DNA of 64,000 bases from Gymnopus androsaceus JB14 (GCA_009733575.1 ML769670.1:1-64000); one strand, 5' to 3'; positions 1 through 12,203 are shown, numbered from the stretch's first letter. The notes: generated from the letters alone by a model not told the origin. Made by a program: numbers and translations.

Positions 1-689
1 CAATGTACCCATTTGAAAGCGGACTGGCTGGGTGAGGTCACGGGGGATAATGTAATGCGGACAGACCGTAAATTACGGGGGCCAATGCATTAGGCTTACA
101 TGGTCTCCTGACTGGGACAAGTGTCTTTTACTATCGAAATACTATGGCGTCTGTTTTTATGGCATCAGAATTCACCAAATATTCCAACTTTTGACTGATT
201 TGTTTTGAAGGCAATTGAATACATTCAGTTCATCAACTTCAACTTTGTGTATGCCAACTTCAGCTTTATGTAAACTATTCCAGTGCAAGTCAAGGGCATT
301 CCAACTTTGAGATCATAAAATGTATCTATGTCCCAACAAGTTCGACTTCTGTGGGACCCAGGAAGCAAGTTCTGTACCATTTTGAGAACTTGGTAAATGG
401 CATTAAGATTTATAAGCACCCACTTGATGCATGGTTGAATGACCTTATGTAGTAATTCCTGACAGCTTTGACCTCTGAAAATACTCAAAATCCACCAAGA
501 TCTCAAAAATACTTATCACAGAGTGTGACATTTTGCATGATTTCAGTCTTGTACTTACAAAGTACTCAAAATGGTACAATCAGATTGTGCCATGCTCCTC
601 TTGGTAGTTTACCAGTTAAACAATATATTGTATGGTTAATACATGCATGGCCACAAGTAGTAGTATAATTACCCTGAAGTTAAAGCTAA

Positions 690-945
690 AGCAACAAAAG
701 TTGAAAGTTGAAGTTGAAAAAAAAGTTGAAAGTTTGAGTTGAACATGTGATTTAAAGTTGAAGTTAAAGCATGAAGTTGAATTTCAAGTAAAAGTTGGAA
801 TATTTGGTGAAATATGATGCCATATGTTTTCGCCAAATATTTCGGCTTCAACTCCGATTTCAGCTTTGGGTTTCAACTTTCAACTTGAAATCACATGTTC
901 AACTTGAACATTAAACTTTTTGACCAACTTCAACTTTCAACTTCC
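690..945. repeat. Foldback repeat built of AAGTTGAA words
   Basis: The left arm (about 690-795) is full of AAGTTGAAAGTT words. The right arm (about 830-945) holds the reverse complement, including CACATGTTCAACTTGAAC against the left-arm GTTGAACATGTGA. The centre is a small palindrome around AATATTTGG...CCAAATATT near 795-845. Such a sequence would form a long imperfect hairpin. Confidence 0.6.
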
Positions 946-1558
946 ATTCATTTTAACTATGATTTTAGGCAATAATACTGCTACTTTTGACCATGCATGT
1001 TTTTGTAGTTATTTGCAATACACTAACTTTATGATATATGCTATTCAACTGTTAACCTATCAAGAAGAGCATAACACAATCCATTTGAGCCAAGCTTGTT
1101 CTTAGTAAAATTGTAGCATTTCAACTTTAGAGGGATCAGTTTATGGCAAGTTTTTTGGACCCCATTTTGCCTCATGTCACTTGGATATTTATCCATTTTC
1201 CCTACAATTTCCCCCCCATTGGCCGCAATTCCACCTCGGAAGACTGTCTGGAATTTTTTTAGACTGGTCAGTGGTTCTGGGTGGAAAATGTATCTCTACC
1301 AGGGGGGAATTGTATTTCTATTGGGGAAATTGTTCCCAAATTAGAATTCAGCTTATGCAAGGCTGACAGCTGTCAAAAAACTGTCAATTTTCTCCAGAGA
1401 TCTCTGGAATAGGGTACCTTGCTCCAGAGATGTCTCAAATGAATGGGTTTTCTCCAGAAAAAATACAGGTTTTGCTGATGTAGAATGTATAAAGTTGAAG
1501 TTGAATGCTTTTGACTTTGAACTAGAATCACATACAAAAAGTTGAACCTAGCAAGTCA

Positions 1559-1846
1559 CATCAGCAAAACCTGGGTGAACTGGATAGCACTGGATAGTGC
1601 TATCCAGCACTCATAGCACTCATAGCACCCATAGCAAGGTCCCCATCTATCCAGAGCTATGGGCTGCTAACGGCTGCTATGGAGTGCTATAGAGCTTGAC
1701 ATCTGTCAACAGGCAATATAATTTGAGAAGTTCATAGTGACTCATAGCTACCCATAGCAATTCATAGCAGTTCATAGTTCTATGGCTGCTATGGATTGCT
1801 ATGGCTTGCTATAACAGCTATGGCAATTATCCAGGTTTTGCTGATG
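1559..1846. mobile_element. Foldback element, TCAGCAAAACCTGG family, copy 1
   Basis: The ends are CATCAGCAAAACCTGG at about 1559 and its reverse complement at about 1831-1846. The arms are made of CATAGCA/TGCTATG words facing each other, and the centre holds GACATCTGTC. No ORF is present. A truncated relative lies just upstream: GACAGCTGTC at about 1365 runs to AGGTTTTGCTGATG ending near 1480. The same end sequence bounds an element at 53270-53554. Confidence 0.65.
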
Positions 1847-1989
1847 GAAGTCAAATCATACAATCTCAATCAAACCGGATCAGTTGAAAGTCAAAATATT
1901 TGGTGAATTCTGACTTCATAAAATACTGATGTGGCACGGTCAATTGTTGAGGCTACCTACAGAACTTGAACTTGAACAAAGACTTGACT

Positions 1990-3420
1990 GTCGATACATC
2001 CGCCATATTTCTCTATGTTCATGTCACTCACGAGTCCTGATCTCCTTCCACAAGGTGGCTGAACATTGATATCTTATCCTGCATAATGCACCTCGAGTCT
2101 GAGCCTCCTCACTCGCCAGAACTTCTCTGATAAGACCTTATTTCTGGATATGAGTAAGAATAAAATATGCATACTCTATGCACTCACTAGCACACCGTGT
2201 TCTTGGCATTCCAATCAAAAGTCCAATGCACTTTCAAAATTTCTAACCAAGTCCGTCACGTCACGGTTCATGAGGATTCGGCTTCAAGCCTGCTGCAGCA
2301 AATAGGCGAAGTCACCTTGTACTTCAAGCTATTAGTAAGGTTCAAGTTGACGAACCTGTAATCTGCAGCATGCTCTATTTGAACCTAGAGAATGGTATGA
2401 AGTTAACGTTTGACTCTGTGTGTTGAAAGAAATCAATCTCATATTTATTATTGAGTATGGTTGTACCTACCATACACAGTTTGCAAACCAACGTGCCAAT
2501 GCGCACCAAGTGGAACAACCAAGTACTATAGTAACGGTACTCTTACTCTCATCATGATCATCACTCTCGAAAGATTATCTCCCGTAGATCTTGAGCCGAT
2601 CCGAAAACTCATCAGACTTGCTCTTAGAGAAGAGAAGGCCTAACGAGTAGTAGGCTGCTTGGCGACTTTTAGGGTTTTTTATCCCGACGTACGGTATACC
2701 CCTGTCGGGAAGCTCGGTGGATAGCGGCCGCATCCGAATTATTATCATAACGAAGCCGATTCGAGCATACGGTATGTACCCTTTATTTCTGATCACGAAA
2801 TTCTGACGACAAGCATCAGTCCGGAAGATGTTGAGTGACCTAGGTTCTATTAGGTTAGATTGATTGATTAACCTCTGTTATTCTTCGCCTCATATGTGAT
2901 GGTTATATCAGGGTAGGAAAAACGGTTGGGGGCGCTGTGTCGGGCGCAGAAATTTGCGGGCGGGCAGGAAGAACGGGAGGATTCTCGTGCGCTGAGGTAA
3001 AGCCTAGATATATTTGGTCCAACGTTAGATGCCCCATTGGGAAACGCCGGGGTGCAGAAATTTTGGATGCTGTGGTCCATCCTGCAACGTTAGGAGACTA
3101 TATGCTTGTGATTCCGGCTTGGGCGGTACTCAGAAACGCTTGGTTGAACTTGGCTCTACATACCTGGCCTGGCTTTTATGATCAAACTTCAAGTTGCACT
3201 GCTTAAGTGCGGCGTAACAGGCGTAACTATCCATCTCAGGTCTTATATGAGAGTGAAACTTCATGCTGGTGGCCGGGATATCAAGAATATGATCTTATTC
3301 GGGGGAGAAGCCTGTGCAGTTGATTGCTTCAGATTTGTTTAAATACAGCGGAGATGACTGGCTGACTTTGCTCCCCAGTGCAGGTCACTTTCTTGCCACC
3401 CACCTAGCTAAACTCAGTAC
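1990..3420. other. Intergenic, no supported gene
   Basis: Several 60-90 codon open frames occur on both strands, but none has a recognisable domain or convincing intron structure. The last 110 bases before 3420 resemble the upstream region of the small secreted-protein gene at 41181, so promoter sequence of the broken copy probably starts here. Confidence 0.5.
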
Positions 3421-3513
3421 TAATCGTGCAGGCCACGATTTCATCAGCCATAGTTCAGCCATACATACTCATTATCCGAGTCGACCAACTTTCTCTTTAT
3501 ATACTCAATCGTA

Positions 3514-3821
3514 ATGTTCGGCTACAAATACCTGCATTTATCTTGGTCGCATTGACCATGATCTCTTCACAAGCACAAGCCGCAGCGATTCCTCAGGTAA
3601 TACTCCGTACCAAACTCTTCAAAATAATCAACGAATAACTAACTTCTTTGTGGACAGGGAAATGCAATGCTGAAGCCCGCGATGCCACTGCAGTGACAAA
3701 GCGTTCCCCCAATGTCAATGTTGATTCGGAGGCGTTGAATGTCGAGGGAGCCTGCGGTCATGACGAGTATAGCGCTCAGTCGTCGAAGCGTAGCGACACG
3801 AAGCCGAAAAGCTGCTTATAA
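3514..3821 (+). pseudogene. Small secreted protein, frame-broken paralogue of the gene at 41181
   Basis: An ATG at 3514 starts MFGYKYL, matching MLNYKYL of the intact copy. The frame then breaks at about 3532 where one base seems missing. The signal peptide continues in another frame (FILVALTMISSQAQAAAIPQ) up to a donor at 3597. After a 61-bp intron (3597-3657) the second exon is open in a third frame to TAA at 3819-3821. That exon contains two KR dibasic sites and the stretch NVDSEALNV, which matches NVESDALTL in the paralogue. Upstream sequence is also conserved between the copies. The reading frame does not close without two shifts, so I call it a pseudogene or an assembly error. Function is unknown. 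Confidence 0.6.
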
Positions 3822-4653
3822 AAGCAATCAAAAGATAGCATTGGAGACCGAAGCATAGTGGGCGCTTAGTCCAAAGCTGAAGGAGGAAGCCATCAAACTC
3901 TTCGGTAAGTGCGGCTGACGCTGCTGCCGCTACGGGCGAGCCAGAGTCGGCTCTTCGATTAGAGCGACAAGGCTGATGTTCAACATTCATGTTCAGCTCG
4001 TCGTAGGAGAAAAGCGTAGATCATTACTTATCTAGTCTACGTATCCTATCGACAAGTGATCTACGTAGTAGGATAGCGGAACGACTGATGCAATCAATAG
4101 GATCTTGAAGTTTATGTTATATGTATATGTATCTATGTATTATGGTGTACCTGTGCATTTGGCAATATAGGAATCGGAGTGCATACTGAGATGAGACCGA
4201 TGCAGGTGGCGTGGGTGAATAGGCTCGCCGCCGAGAACAGAAAGAGTGCGACCAAATCATGATTAATATCCTATCAAAATACGAATCGTGATGATGGTGA
4301 TAATCATAAATCAAAGCCAAGTTGGATTGGAACAGTGAACAATGCGCTGAATAGCGTGCACTATAGCTGCACGGCTCCGATAAATGCTTTCCGTGCGTTG
4401 ACGTCGCCATGCATTGAGTGCGTCTATAACATTTTCGTAGTGCTTCATATTGCTTGAATGCTTGATTCTCGATTATAGTACTTACCTGTAGGGACTGCTT
4501 TGGCCTTTCGCCGTCCGGTACTTTTTACGCGATCTTTCAGCGCTTATTAGCGTTACCTTGAACCCCCATCTTACGCTCAAAGCTCTAAATATGAGAGAGG
4601 TCAGTGCGTCCTGATGACCTTCCTTCGCCTATTAAACACAATTTACGGTCCAG
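3822..4653. other. Intergenic, no supported gene
   Basis: This follows the secreted-protein relic and precedes the F-box relic. Minus-strand open frames of 91 and 97 codons (3715-3990 and 4117-4410) show no recognisable family and lack convincing splice context. The first exon of the F-box gene may lie near its right end. Confidence 0.5.
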
Positions 4654-5805
4654 ATATCGTCACTCCCAATCGAATTGCTAAGGGAGATAATTAGCATCTA
4701 CCTCATTCCCCGCCGCTGGCGACGACGCCATCTCTCTAGAGAACTTATTCTCATCCTCAAAACCCGACTGGAAATTGTTCTCAGCGCTTTCTGTTGCGTC
4801 CAAGACTCTGCGGGCGTTAACTTTTGAGGCTTGGTTCAAAGTTCTCCTCATCAAGTCACCTGAAGACTTGCTCGATGAAAATCTGCCGTTTCCCGAAATA
4901 AAGACTCTGTGGACTCGGTGAGCAACTGAACGCACTTGAAGCGAAGCCTCTGCTGACATCCATCTTCCCAGAGAAATCCACTTGATTCACACAGAATCAT
5001 GGGATAACTTTTCGTCGTGGAATATCGAAGGGTTCAGCCGCCTGAACAAAGTTCGAATTGACTGCTTAAGCACTGGCCCTCTTCCGGGTAGATTTCCATT
5101 TACTGGCTCAACATCGCTGTCATCTATTACAGAGGCGGACGTTCGTGGTGTTTTTTGGCCGTCCCCAATGGTTGCGCAAAATATATCAAGAACATTCCCT
5201 GGGCTCAAGGTTTTGAAACTGCAGCAATGGAGAATTTGGTGTGGGCTCTGTCATACATGCTGTATTCCCAAATTCCAGCGGCCTGGGCCGAAAACGATTC
5301 GATATGAGGGTGATGGGATAGGTTTACCGGTGCGCTTTTTCAGACAACTCCAAATTATGCCGTCCTTGATGTATATCATTCCAGGGACATTATCTACAGG
5401 CCTTCTCATCGCTTGCCGACCTTGAAGCCGTTTATCTAACAGTGGGGATGCAAGATTCGGGCAAGACTGTACTTGGAAGCGAGGAAGGAAAGAATCAGAA
5501 CCTTTGGTCTGGGGAGTGCGATAGGTGTATCGAAGTCAGCAATTAATTTCTCTTCTTATGAGCAGCAAGAGTCCTGACTTTTTATATAGGTTATGTATGA
5601 AGACGAGACCTTCAGACGCGAGTGGGTGTTGAAGAAGAAGAATGTGTCTGTGAAACCTCCGCGTCTTACTACGGTCGAGTGGTCTTTCTGGCTTTGGCCA
5701 AAACAGGATGACGATACAAGTGATTGGGGTTGGGATGAAGAAGAAGCTGAAGTGGATGAGGGAGAGATTAGCGAGGAAGAAGTGGATGCCGGGAACGAAC
5801 TGTGA
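4654..5805 (+). pseudogene. F-box/LRR-type protein, frame-broken
   Basis: After an acceptor at 4653 the sequence encodes an F-box start (SLPIELLREIISIYL), then changes frame to a segment ending ALSVASKTLRALTFEAWFKV, a typical stretch of agaric F-box proteins. A 54-bp intron (4918-4971) leads into an exon with TREIHLIHTESWD, FPGLKVLKLQQW and WCGLCHTC, the last being a recurring signature of this family. The frame then shifts again near 5330, and LADLEAVYLTVGMQ continues elsewhere. The tail (5593-5805) is acidic and ends VDAGNEL. F-box proteins recruit substrates to SCF ubiquitin ligases. At least two frame breaks argue for a pseudogene or sequence errors. A smaller relic of the same gene lies at 12640-13420 on the other strand. 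Confidence 0.6.
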
Positions 5806-6131
5806 GTATGAGCATCACAGCCAAGGTGCGTACTGTATCGCGAGACAGCATGACGGTACCATAATATTCTTTTATTAGGCCGATGATATAAATATGAATA
5901 CAAGCATGCTTTTCAATCCGGACTTTCAACATCATGAGTAGTTTTCGCTCAATTGGTTTTACAACGTGAAAACTATGGTGTCAACTCGTGATCTTCGCTC
6001 CGCATTTTCGAGAATCTCCTGAGTCCCAAAGAAGCATTTACATGTATGTAAGCTAGCCATTGAGCACGCCACTCACTGGCTGCCGGTATAAAGCTCCCTC
6101 GTCAGTTCCACCCTTGTTCTCAGCTTTCATC

Positions 6132-7439
6132 ATGGTCAACTTTTCGATTCTTGCCGGTGAGTAATCTCCTTTAGCAGACTGAAGCACTGACGATTCATTC
6201 ATGTTTAGGTGGGTATAACACCTTTATTGCAACATACTTGCTTGACTCCACTGCTGGTACTCTCGATCTCGTTGCCAAGCACCCCGCTGGCTTAATACTT
6301 CCTGGATCAGTCCTCATCCCACAAACGCAGCATCTTCTAGTGCGTTGGCATTCCCGAACAGCTTCATCCCGTACTAATGCCGAGTAATCTTCAGTGCAGT
6401 CAACGAACTCAGCCCGTTAGGCGCACTTCAGTCCTATACGACCACACCTGACGGAGTGATCTCAGGTCCCTTTGATACCGTATCATCAGGAGGTGACGGA
6501 CCAGCCTTCACTGCAGCGTTGTCTACAGGCCAAGTCGCCATTATGGACTATAACTCCGGAACTGGACGGATAATTCCCGCTGATACTACCACGAACTTGA
6601 CTTTCCACAATGACTCTGCTCCGGTGATCACGTTTCCACCACCGGTGGGTAATTTATCTCATCCTCATATGGCGTATCAGTTTAAAGGACGAGGTTATTG
6701 TGCCTGACTTGGTGAGTGTCTGCTTACAGTCATGATATCTCGGTCTAATGCTCTGTTGTTCAAGGGAGGTGACAAGCTCTGGAGGCTTACTCAGGATGGC
6801 GGAGCAGGCGATTGGAGTATCACCGGACTCATCCCTCAGCCTCTGGGAAGTGGTCCTCGGCACATGAAGATTTTCGGTATGTACATCCGTTTCTGATACC
6901 TCGGGATAGGTCAATCTAAACCCTCCTCTCCAACAGACGACCGAATCTTCGTCATCCACGAACTAGCTTCTACTCTCACCGTACAACCGATCCCCGCTGC
7001 ACCCAACGGAACCTCCACCATCATCGACAGTAAATCCATACTCCCCTCCGGCCTCCCAGTAGGAGCCGCGATGGCCGCAGCAGAAATCCTCATTCCCAAC
7101 CCGACATCCAAGTTCCCTATTCCCTACATCTACGTATCGAATCGGAACACGGGGGTGCAAGATCCCCGTGGAGATGCTATTGCGATCTTTCAGCATGTTA
7201 ATGCTGGAAAGCCTAATGAGGGGTTGGAGAAGATTACCGAGGTGTTTACTGGACTGGACCAGATTCGGGGTATGGAAATTGGGTTTGAGAGTAATGGGAG
7301 CGATGAGTTCCTTATTGCTGCGGGCGTTGCGGGAGATGCGGGGACTGTAGTGTATAGGAGGGTTGATGGTGGAAGGAATTTGACGGAGGTTGCGAGGAAT
7401 TTGGAGATACCTACGAGAACGACGTTTATCTGGTTGTGA
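6132..7439 (+). CDS. Lactonase-like seven-bladed beta-propeller protein
   Basis: Five exons can be threaded: 6132-6156, 6209-6339, 6400-6711, 6765-6876 and 6937-7439, with introns of 50-60 bp. The product begins MVNFSILAGGYNTF and ends TTFIWL. It matches the fungal 6-phosphogluconolactonase-like family (Pfam Lactonase, PF10282): WISPHPTN, INELSPLGALQSY, SGGDGPAF, GSGPRHMKIF and IYVSNRN are typical blade motifs. The members hydrolyse lactones or are of unknown substrate; the substrate here cannot be told. Length is about 370 residues, normal for the family. Two single-base breaks interrupt the frame: a base seems missing near 6290 (before NTSWISPHPTN) and an extra G near 6687 (before DEVIVPDL). 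Either the gene is newly dead or the assembly is wrong here. Confidence 0.85.
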
Positions 7440-7975
7440 ATACACACTGTATGTAGGCGCTTACAAAAAAAGATTTCCGTCGATGGTTCCTCGCGGCCCT
7501 GACTTGGGCAATGAGGTATTATCTTCGTCATCGATTCAGCCTGTACTAACGTTTCACTGCTCCCATGGCCAGACAGGCACAAGAACTGAAATTCTCGTCG
7601 GAAGTGAACGGGTAGCAGAAAAAAAAAAAGTCAGGTCGAAAAAGAACTCAACAGTAGTTTTTTCAGTTCATTAGCTGGCAAATGCCACCTTTTGCTGCGG
7701 TTACAATAATGGTAAATGTCCTCTGCTGAAAATAAAGCGATCTAGAAGTAGACAAAAGACAGAAAATTCGCTTTGGCCTGACGACAGCGAGCGCTAAAAA
7801 CTGCCGACGGCAGTTTGAACAACCTTACCGAAAACAGCTTTCTGCAGTTTACTACTACCTTGAACTGCACTTGACCCACAAGTCCATTTTTGACCAGCTT
7901 GTCGTGGTTCTTCTGCATTACAATTGATCTCTTTCATTTTCTCCAGGCTTGCTCTTGGCTTTACCCCCTACGACG
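7440..7975. other. Intergenic between lactonase-like gene and Mo25
   Basis: No coding frame of note. Holds the 3' end of the lactonase-like gene and the promoter of Mo25. A pyrimidine-rich stretch (about 7925-7970) precedes the Mo25 start. Confidence 0.5.
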
Positions 7976-9317
7976 ATGAACTTTTTCAAAACCAAGCAAA
8001 GAACACCGCCAGACCTTGTTACGAGGCCTGCGTGATGCGATACCACGACTGGAATCGGGTCCACCAGGATCAGAAACGAGGAGAAGGGTATGTGAGCGGC
8101 TTTAACCTTTTCTAACCATATCTAATCTTCGATAGGCGAATGAGGAAATCTCAAAGAACCTCCAGCAGATCAAGGCTCTGCTATATGGCGATGGCGGTGA
8201 GGCTTTCTCAGCGTGTAATTAAAAAGCTCTCTTCACTAATCCCACTCACAGATCCCCTCCCTGAAGTAATCGCCCAACTAGCCCAAGAAACCTACACCAC
8301 CGATCTCCTCCACCTCCTCGTCCAAAACATCGTCCGTTTCGAATTCGAATCTCCGTAAAGATGTGGTCCAGATCTTCAACAACCTCCTTCGAAGACAAAT
8401 TGGTACTCGGTGGCCGACGGTGGAGTATCTTTCAGGAAAGCCAGAGGTGGTTTTTTCGACGTTAGCGGGATACGAGAATGAGGAGATTGCCTTGAATACG
8501 GGGATGATTTTGAAGGAGATGCTGAGGCATGAGCAGTTGGCGAAGATTTTGTTGTATTCGGATAAGTGAATATCGTGTCGTTTTTTTCTTTGTTTGGCGT
8601 CCATGGCTGATTCGACTTGCGATATAGATTCTACAGTTTCCCTCATTACATCGAAACGACGACGATTTGGGATCTCCTGTGATGCTTTTGCAAACTTGAA
8701 GGAAACCCTAACACGACATAAACCCATGGTCGCTGAATATTTAGACAAGAACTATGATCGGGTATGTTATGGTGCTGTCGTATCCTAACCCTATACTAAC
8801 CTTCTTTTCTTCTACGCAAGTTCTTCTCCTCTTACACCACCCTCATCCTCTCCGAGAACTATGTCACCAAACGCCAGTCTCTCAAACTCTTGGGCGAGAT
8901 ATTGCTAGATCGAGCTAACTTTAATGTTATGACACGATATATTGCGAACTGAAGCCAACCTAAAGATGATGATGAATCTTTTGCGGGACAAGAGTAAAAA
9001 TATTCAATTTGAGGCTTTCCATGTGTTCAAGGTGCGTTATGTTTACTTGCGTCTATGTTGTTCTATGTGGGATACTAACGATGTATCTTCCTTCCCTCCC
9101 AGGTATTCGTCGCCAATCCAAAGAAACCCCCACAAATCGAGAATATCCTTCGGAGGAATCAAGAGAAACTTTTAGTATTCTTGAAGAATTTCCATAATGA
9201 CAAAGAAGGTGTGTTTCTTATGCAAGACTGTGTATCTAGTCACTCACTCTCTGATCAGTAGACGAGCAATTCAGCGATGAGAAGCAGTTTCTCATCGTTC
9301 AAATCCAAGGACTGTGA
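7976..9317 (+). CDS. HYM1: Mo25/Hym1 (CAB39) scaffold protein
   Basis: The product starts [15 protein letters not shown] and ends [10 protein letters not shown], and the full set of Mo25 landmarks is readable: [48 protein letters not shown] [49 protein letters not shown] and [20 protein letters not shown]. Mo25 is an armadillo-like repeat scaffold that activates germinal-centre (STE20-type) kinases in the RAM/morphogenesis network in fungi. Introns are about 50-60 bp. Four single extra bases break the frame at about 8026 (GAGGCCTGCG), 8352 (TCTCCGTAAA), 8664 and 8950 (GAACTGAAGC). Since the protein is otherwise perfectly conserved and usually single-copy, sequencing error is more likely than loss of function. 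It converges with the GT90 gene downstream. Confidence 0.93.
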
Positions 9318-9925
9318 TTTATTCTGGACATCATTATCATCATACTTTCTGTCTTTTCTATCAGTCTGTCGGTCTGTACCATCTATCCACCCACCTTGCA
9401 TATCTCAGTACTACTTTAGATATAGGCTTTTCTAATTTCGCTCTGGCTTCTCCTCTTCATACCTTGCCACGTTCGATGCCAGAGAGTGTGTGTTTCCTAC
9501 AATCGTTGCTGCTCAAGCTTTTTCGAACCTGCACATTACACACTTGATCTCATTCATCAGTTTACTATATACTGTATGTATACCAGTACGGCCATACCAT
9601 TATCAGTTTTCGTATTTCTTTGTCTATACGTACTTTTGCGTCGTTTGCTTTCGTTTTACATAGCCCTTTTTTTTTGTCTGTGTTTTTTGGATATTCGTCC
9701 TCCACATAATACTTACTTCACGATCTTTTCATCGATGCATGTTTACTTTCATTTAGCTTGTTCAATGTACCGTTTTTCGATGAGGTTTTAAATGCTATAT
9801 GAGCGTTTGAGAGATCGACCATAAGCGTTGAAAGATTGTAAGTGGTCGCAGAAGCAATCATATAACTTTACAAATTAAATATGCAGCTCAATATTCATGC
9901 CGATGTGCATGCAAATTATAGAAGA
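9318..9925. other. Convergent 3' intergenic region
   Basis: T-rich sequence between the converging Mo25 and GT90 genes. Open frames here are shadows of low-complexity pyrimidine tracts. No gene is supported. Confidence 0.6.
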
Positions 9926-12203
9926 TCAATGTAACAGTGCATCCATAATAACTTCCTCTTTATCAAACCATTTCTCCAATTCAAGCTCGCCGTTTCCTTG
10001 GAATGTCATCTCCTCCCGATCAAGGCTCATAAGCCGAGCATACTCCAGAAGTAGCCTGAAAAGAAATCTGAGACCGAGACGTACTAGTAGCGCATTTATT
10101 TAGTAACTGAACACACCTGTAGAAATACGCAATGATATCCTCCTTCCTCCAAAATGTTTTACTCCATGCTCGACCTTGTAATGCAATCTGACGCGCTAGT
10201 TCTTCATGTGCACCATCTCCGTTGGCGTCCCCACGGAAGAATATTAAACTATCATATAGGTCCGACAAGTCGACTTGAACGGGGATGTAGTGTACCCATG
10301 GTGCGACGCGGTCTGTGAACCTGTAAGAGTGTAAGTGTACGTCGAACAGCAATCGTGATCAACTTTACCACTCGGGATAAATAGTGGACTTGAAGACTAA
10401 CGAGTTTCGAGGTGATCAAACGCTTGAAACGACCAGGACCAACCATTGCCGTCAATCTGAAAAGCCGGTCCTCAGTCAACGATCATAAACACTTGGTACA
10501 ACTATAGTAGACTCACGTCAAAGACATATTTATAGCTTCCTGCATCTTTGATGCTTTGCCTCTTCTTGTAATCGTATATCTGCTCCATGAGTTTACAAGT
10601 TTGCTCATGGCACTGACTGGGTTTCCCAGTAAAGCCCATATCCATCATAGCAGGATTTATTCGCGACTTGCGAGCTGTCTGCGAGGGGCCTAGAGGTTGA
10701 TCCTCGTACCCAGGCTTAGGCGGAACAAGATAATCAATGGTTCCATTGAGCTCGCTCACGTATCTTACGAGCTTATCTCTATGAGCGTCTTGCCAACGCG
10801 ACGTTGGAGAATGGTGAATACCAGTGTTTGAACCTCTCCAGAGCAAACGATCGTCAACCTTCTCGTCGAAATCAGGATCGTTGGAGCGAGGAAGGATGTC
10901 TTCGATCCACCCGTAAGGAGTTGGTATACGGATGTTATGATGGAGACTGGTGGTGCAGGAGGAGAATTCAGGGATCATGGTAGGATAGGGATCGGGACCG
11001 TTGTGGTGCGAAAGGAATTGTCCGTGCTGCCAGAATAAAGCAGGATGCTGACAAGGGTCCATCGACTGACGGTGACTGTGGATGAATGTCTTCTTGGGTT
11101 TCGGTGGCTGGGGACCGTCAAGATTAAAGTCTATTAGACGAGCTGGGGACTCGGGATGACAGGCTGACCGCCATCCAAGACGGTGGATAGGCGGAAGGTC
11201 TTTTTTGCCTATGTCTGATTGAAAGTCATCGTGAGTGATGGAATATTGATAAGTATGATACTATAGCTCACAGGAATTCGTAGCAGCTGCTTCAAGCAGT
11301 GTACTTTTGACCACGTAATCTGTCATAAGATTTGGACCGTCATGAGGCGAAAATGTTGCTCGGAATGAAGGAAGGACGTCTTCTATGTTCTTCAGGTACT
11401 CTATCATCATTTTTCCGTGTCCGATTAGTTGATCGTATCGACCGTCTTGAAAGGATGTTCTAAGGATATCAAGTTTGCCTTCCGCATTTTTTCCAATGGT
11501 GTAAGAGTCTTGCTTGAACTCCCGCTCAGCCTGGAGTGCAATCAACTCTGTTGGTTCCATACCCCAGAACGGCTCAAGGTCGTGATAAATTTGATCGTAC
11601 TCGTCCGGAAGCTGAACATCATGGGCCTGGACATAATCCCACCTAAAAGCCAAATTATAATTAGCGATGAAAGCAGGAACGTTCAGATAGCGATTCAGAG
11701 ATATGTCACTCGAAGTAATGATAGAAATTACTTGTCATTCGTACTGCTGTATCTCGCTTTCTGATCGAGTGAAGAACGCACCATTTGTCAAACCCTTTCG
11801 GAGGGGAGCGCCGATACCTTCGTGTATATTCGGCCACGGCTTCATCGAGCGATGCACTAGCTTTGCGTTGTTTCTCCTTCCACGCCTTCTCCGCTCGATC
11901 GATGAGTTCGAATATTGGATGAATTCCTTGCGGATTAACTTCGACGAGACCATCGGGTCGAAACGTATGCCTTCCTTTGGCCTTTCTCGGAGGCCTGTAC
12001 CCTTCAAATGCATCCCGCTCCAATGGCATTATCTTCTCCCTGACACCGAAGTCTATCTCGTCCTCCTTGATTTCCTCGACGGCACTCATGGAGAAGGAGA
12101 GACGGAGGAAGAAGGAGGGGAGTTTGGCGAAGGCCATCCATAGGACGGCACCCAGGAGCAAAAGTCGCAGGTAGCGGCGACTTCGAGTGGGTATTTCGAA
12201 CAT
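9926..12203 (-). CDS. GT90 (CAP10-like) glycosyltransferase, copy A
   Basis: Read on the minus strand, an N-terminal signal anchor (YLRLLLLGAVLWMAFAK) is followed by a stem and a GT90/CAP10 domain (PF05686). Landmarks are [68 protein letters not shown] and YFYRLLLEYARLM. The family transfers xylose or glucose in Golgi/ER and in Cryptococcus is linked to capsule. Introns include 11643-11781, 11215-11271 and one starting at 10516. I start at MFEIPTRSRRY (12203), because an in-frame TGA lies upstream. The exon encoding DIDGNGW has an extra C near 10435 and an extra A near 10405 relative to copy B, so the frame is broken there. It may be a pseudogene or carry sequencing errors. Confidence 0.85.

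Larger units (their letters stand above)
158..1921. repeat. AT-rich repeat block bounded by inverted ends
   Basis: The sequence around 158-181 (core CAGAATTCACCAAATATT) recurs inverted at about 1896-1921, so the block has terminal inverted ends about 1.7 kb apart. The inside is low in coding potential and dominated by TTCAACTT/AAGTTGAA words and foldback segments. I see no credible gene. It may be one old composite element or several nested ones. Confidence 0.5.

Noticed and set aside
3658..3821. Possible mating-pheromone precursor (short protein with KR sites and a Cys near the end)
   Set aside because: The end reads KSCL, which leaves only one residue after the Cys, not a CaaX box, and there is a signal peptide, which basidiomycete pheromone precursors lack.
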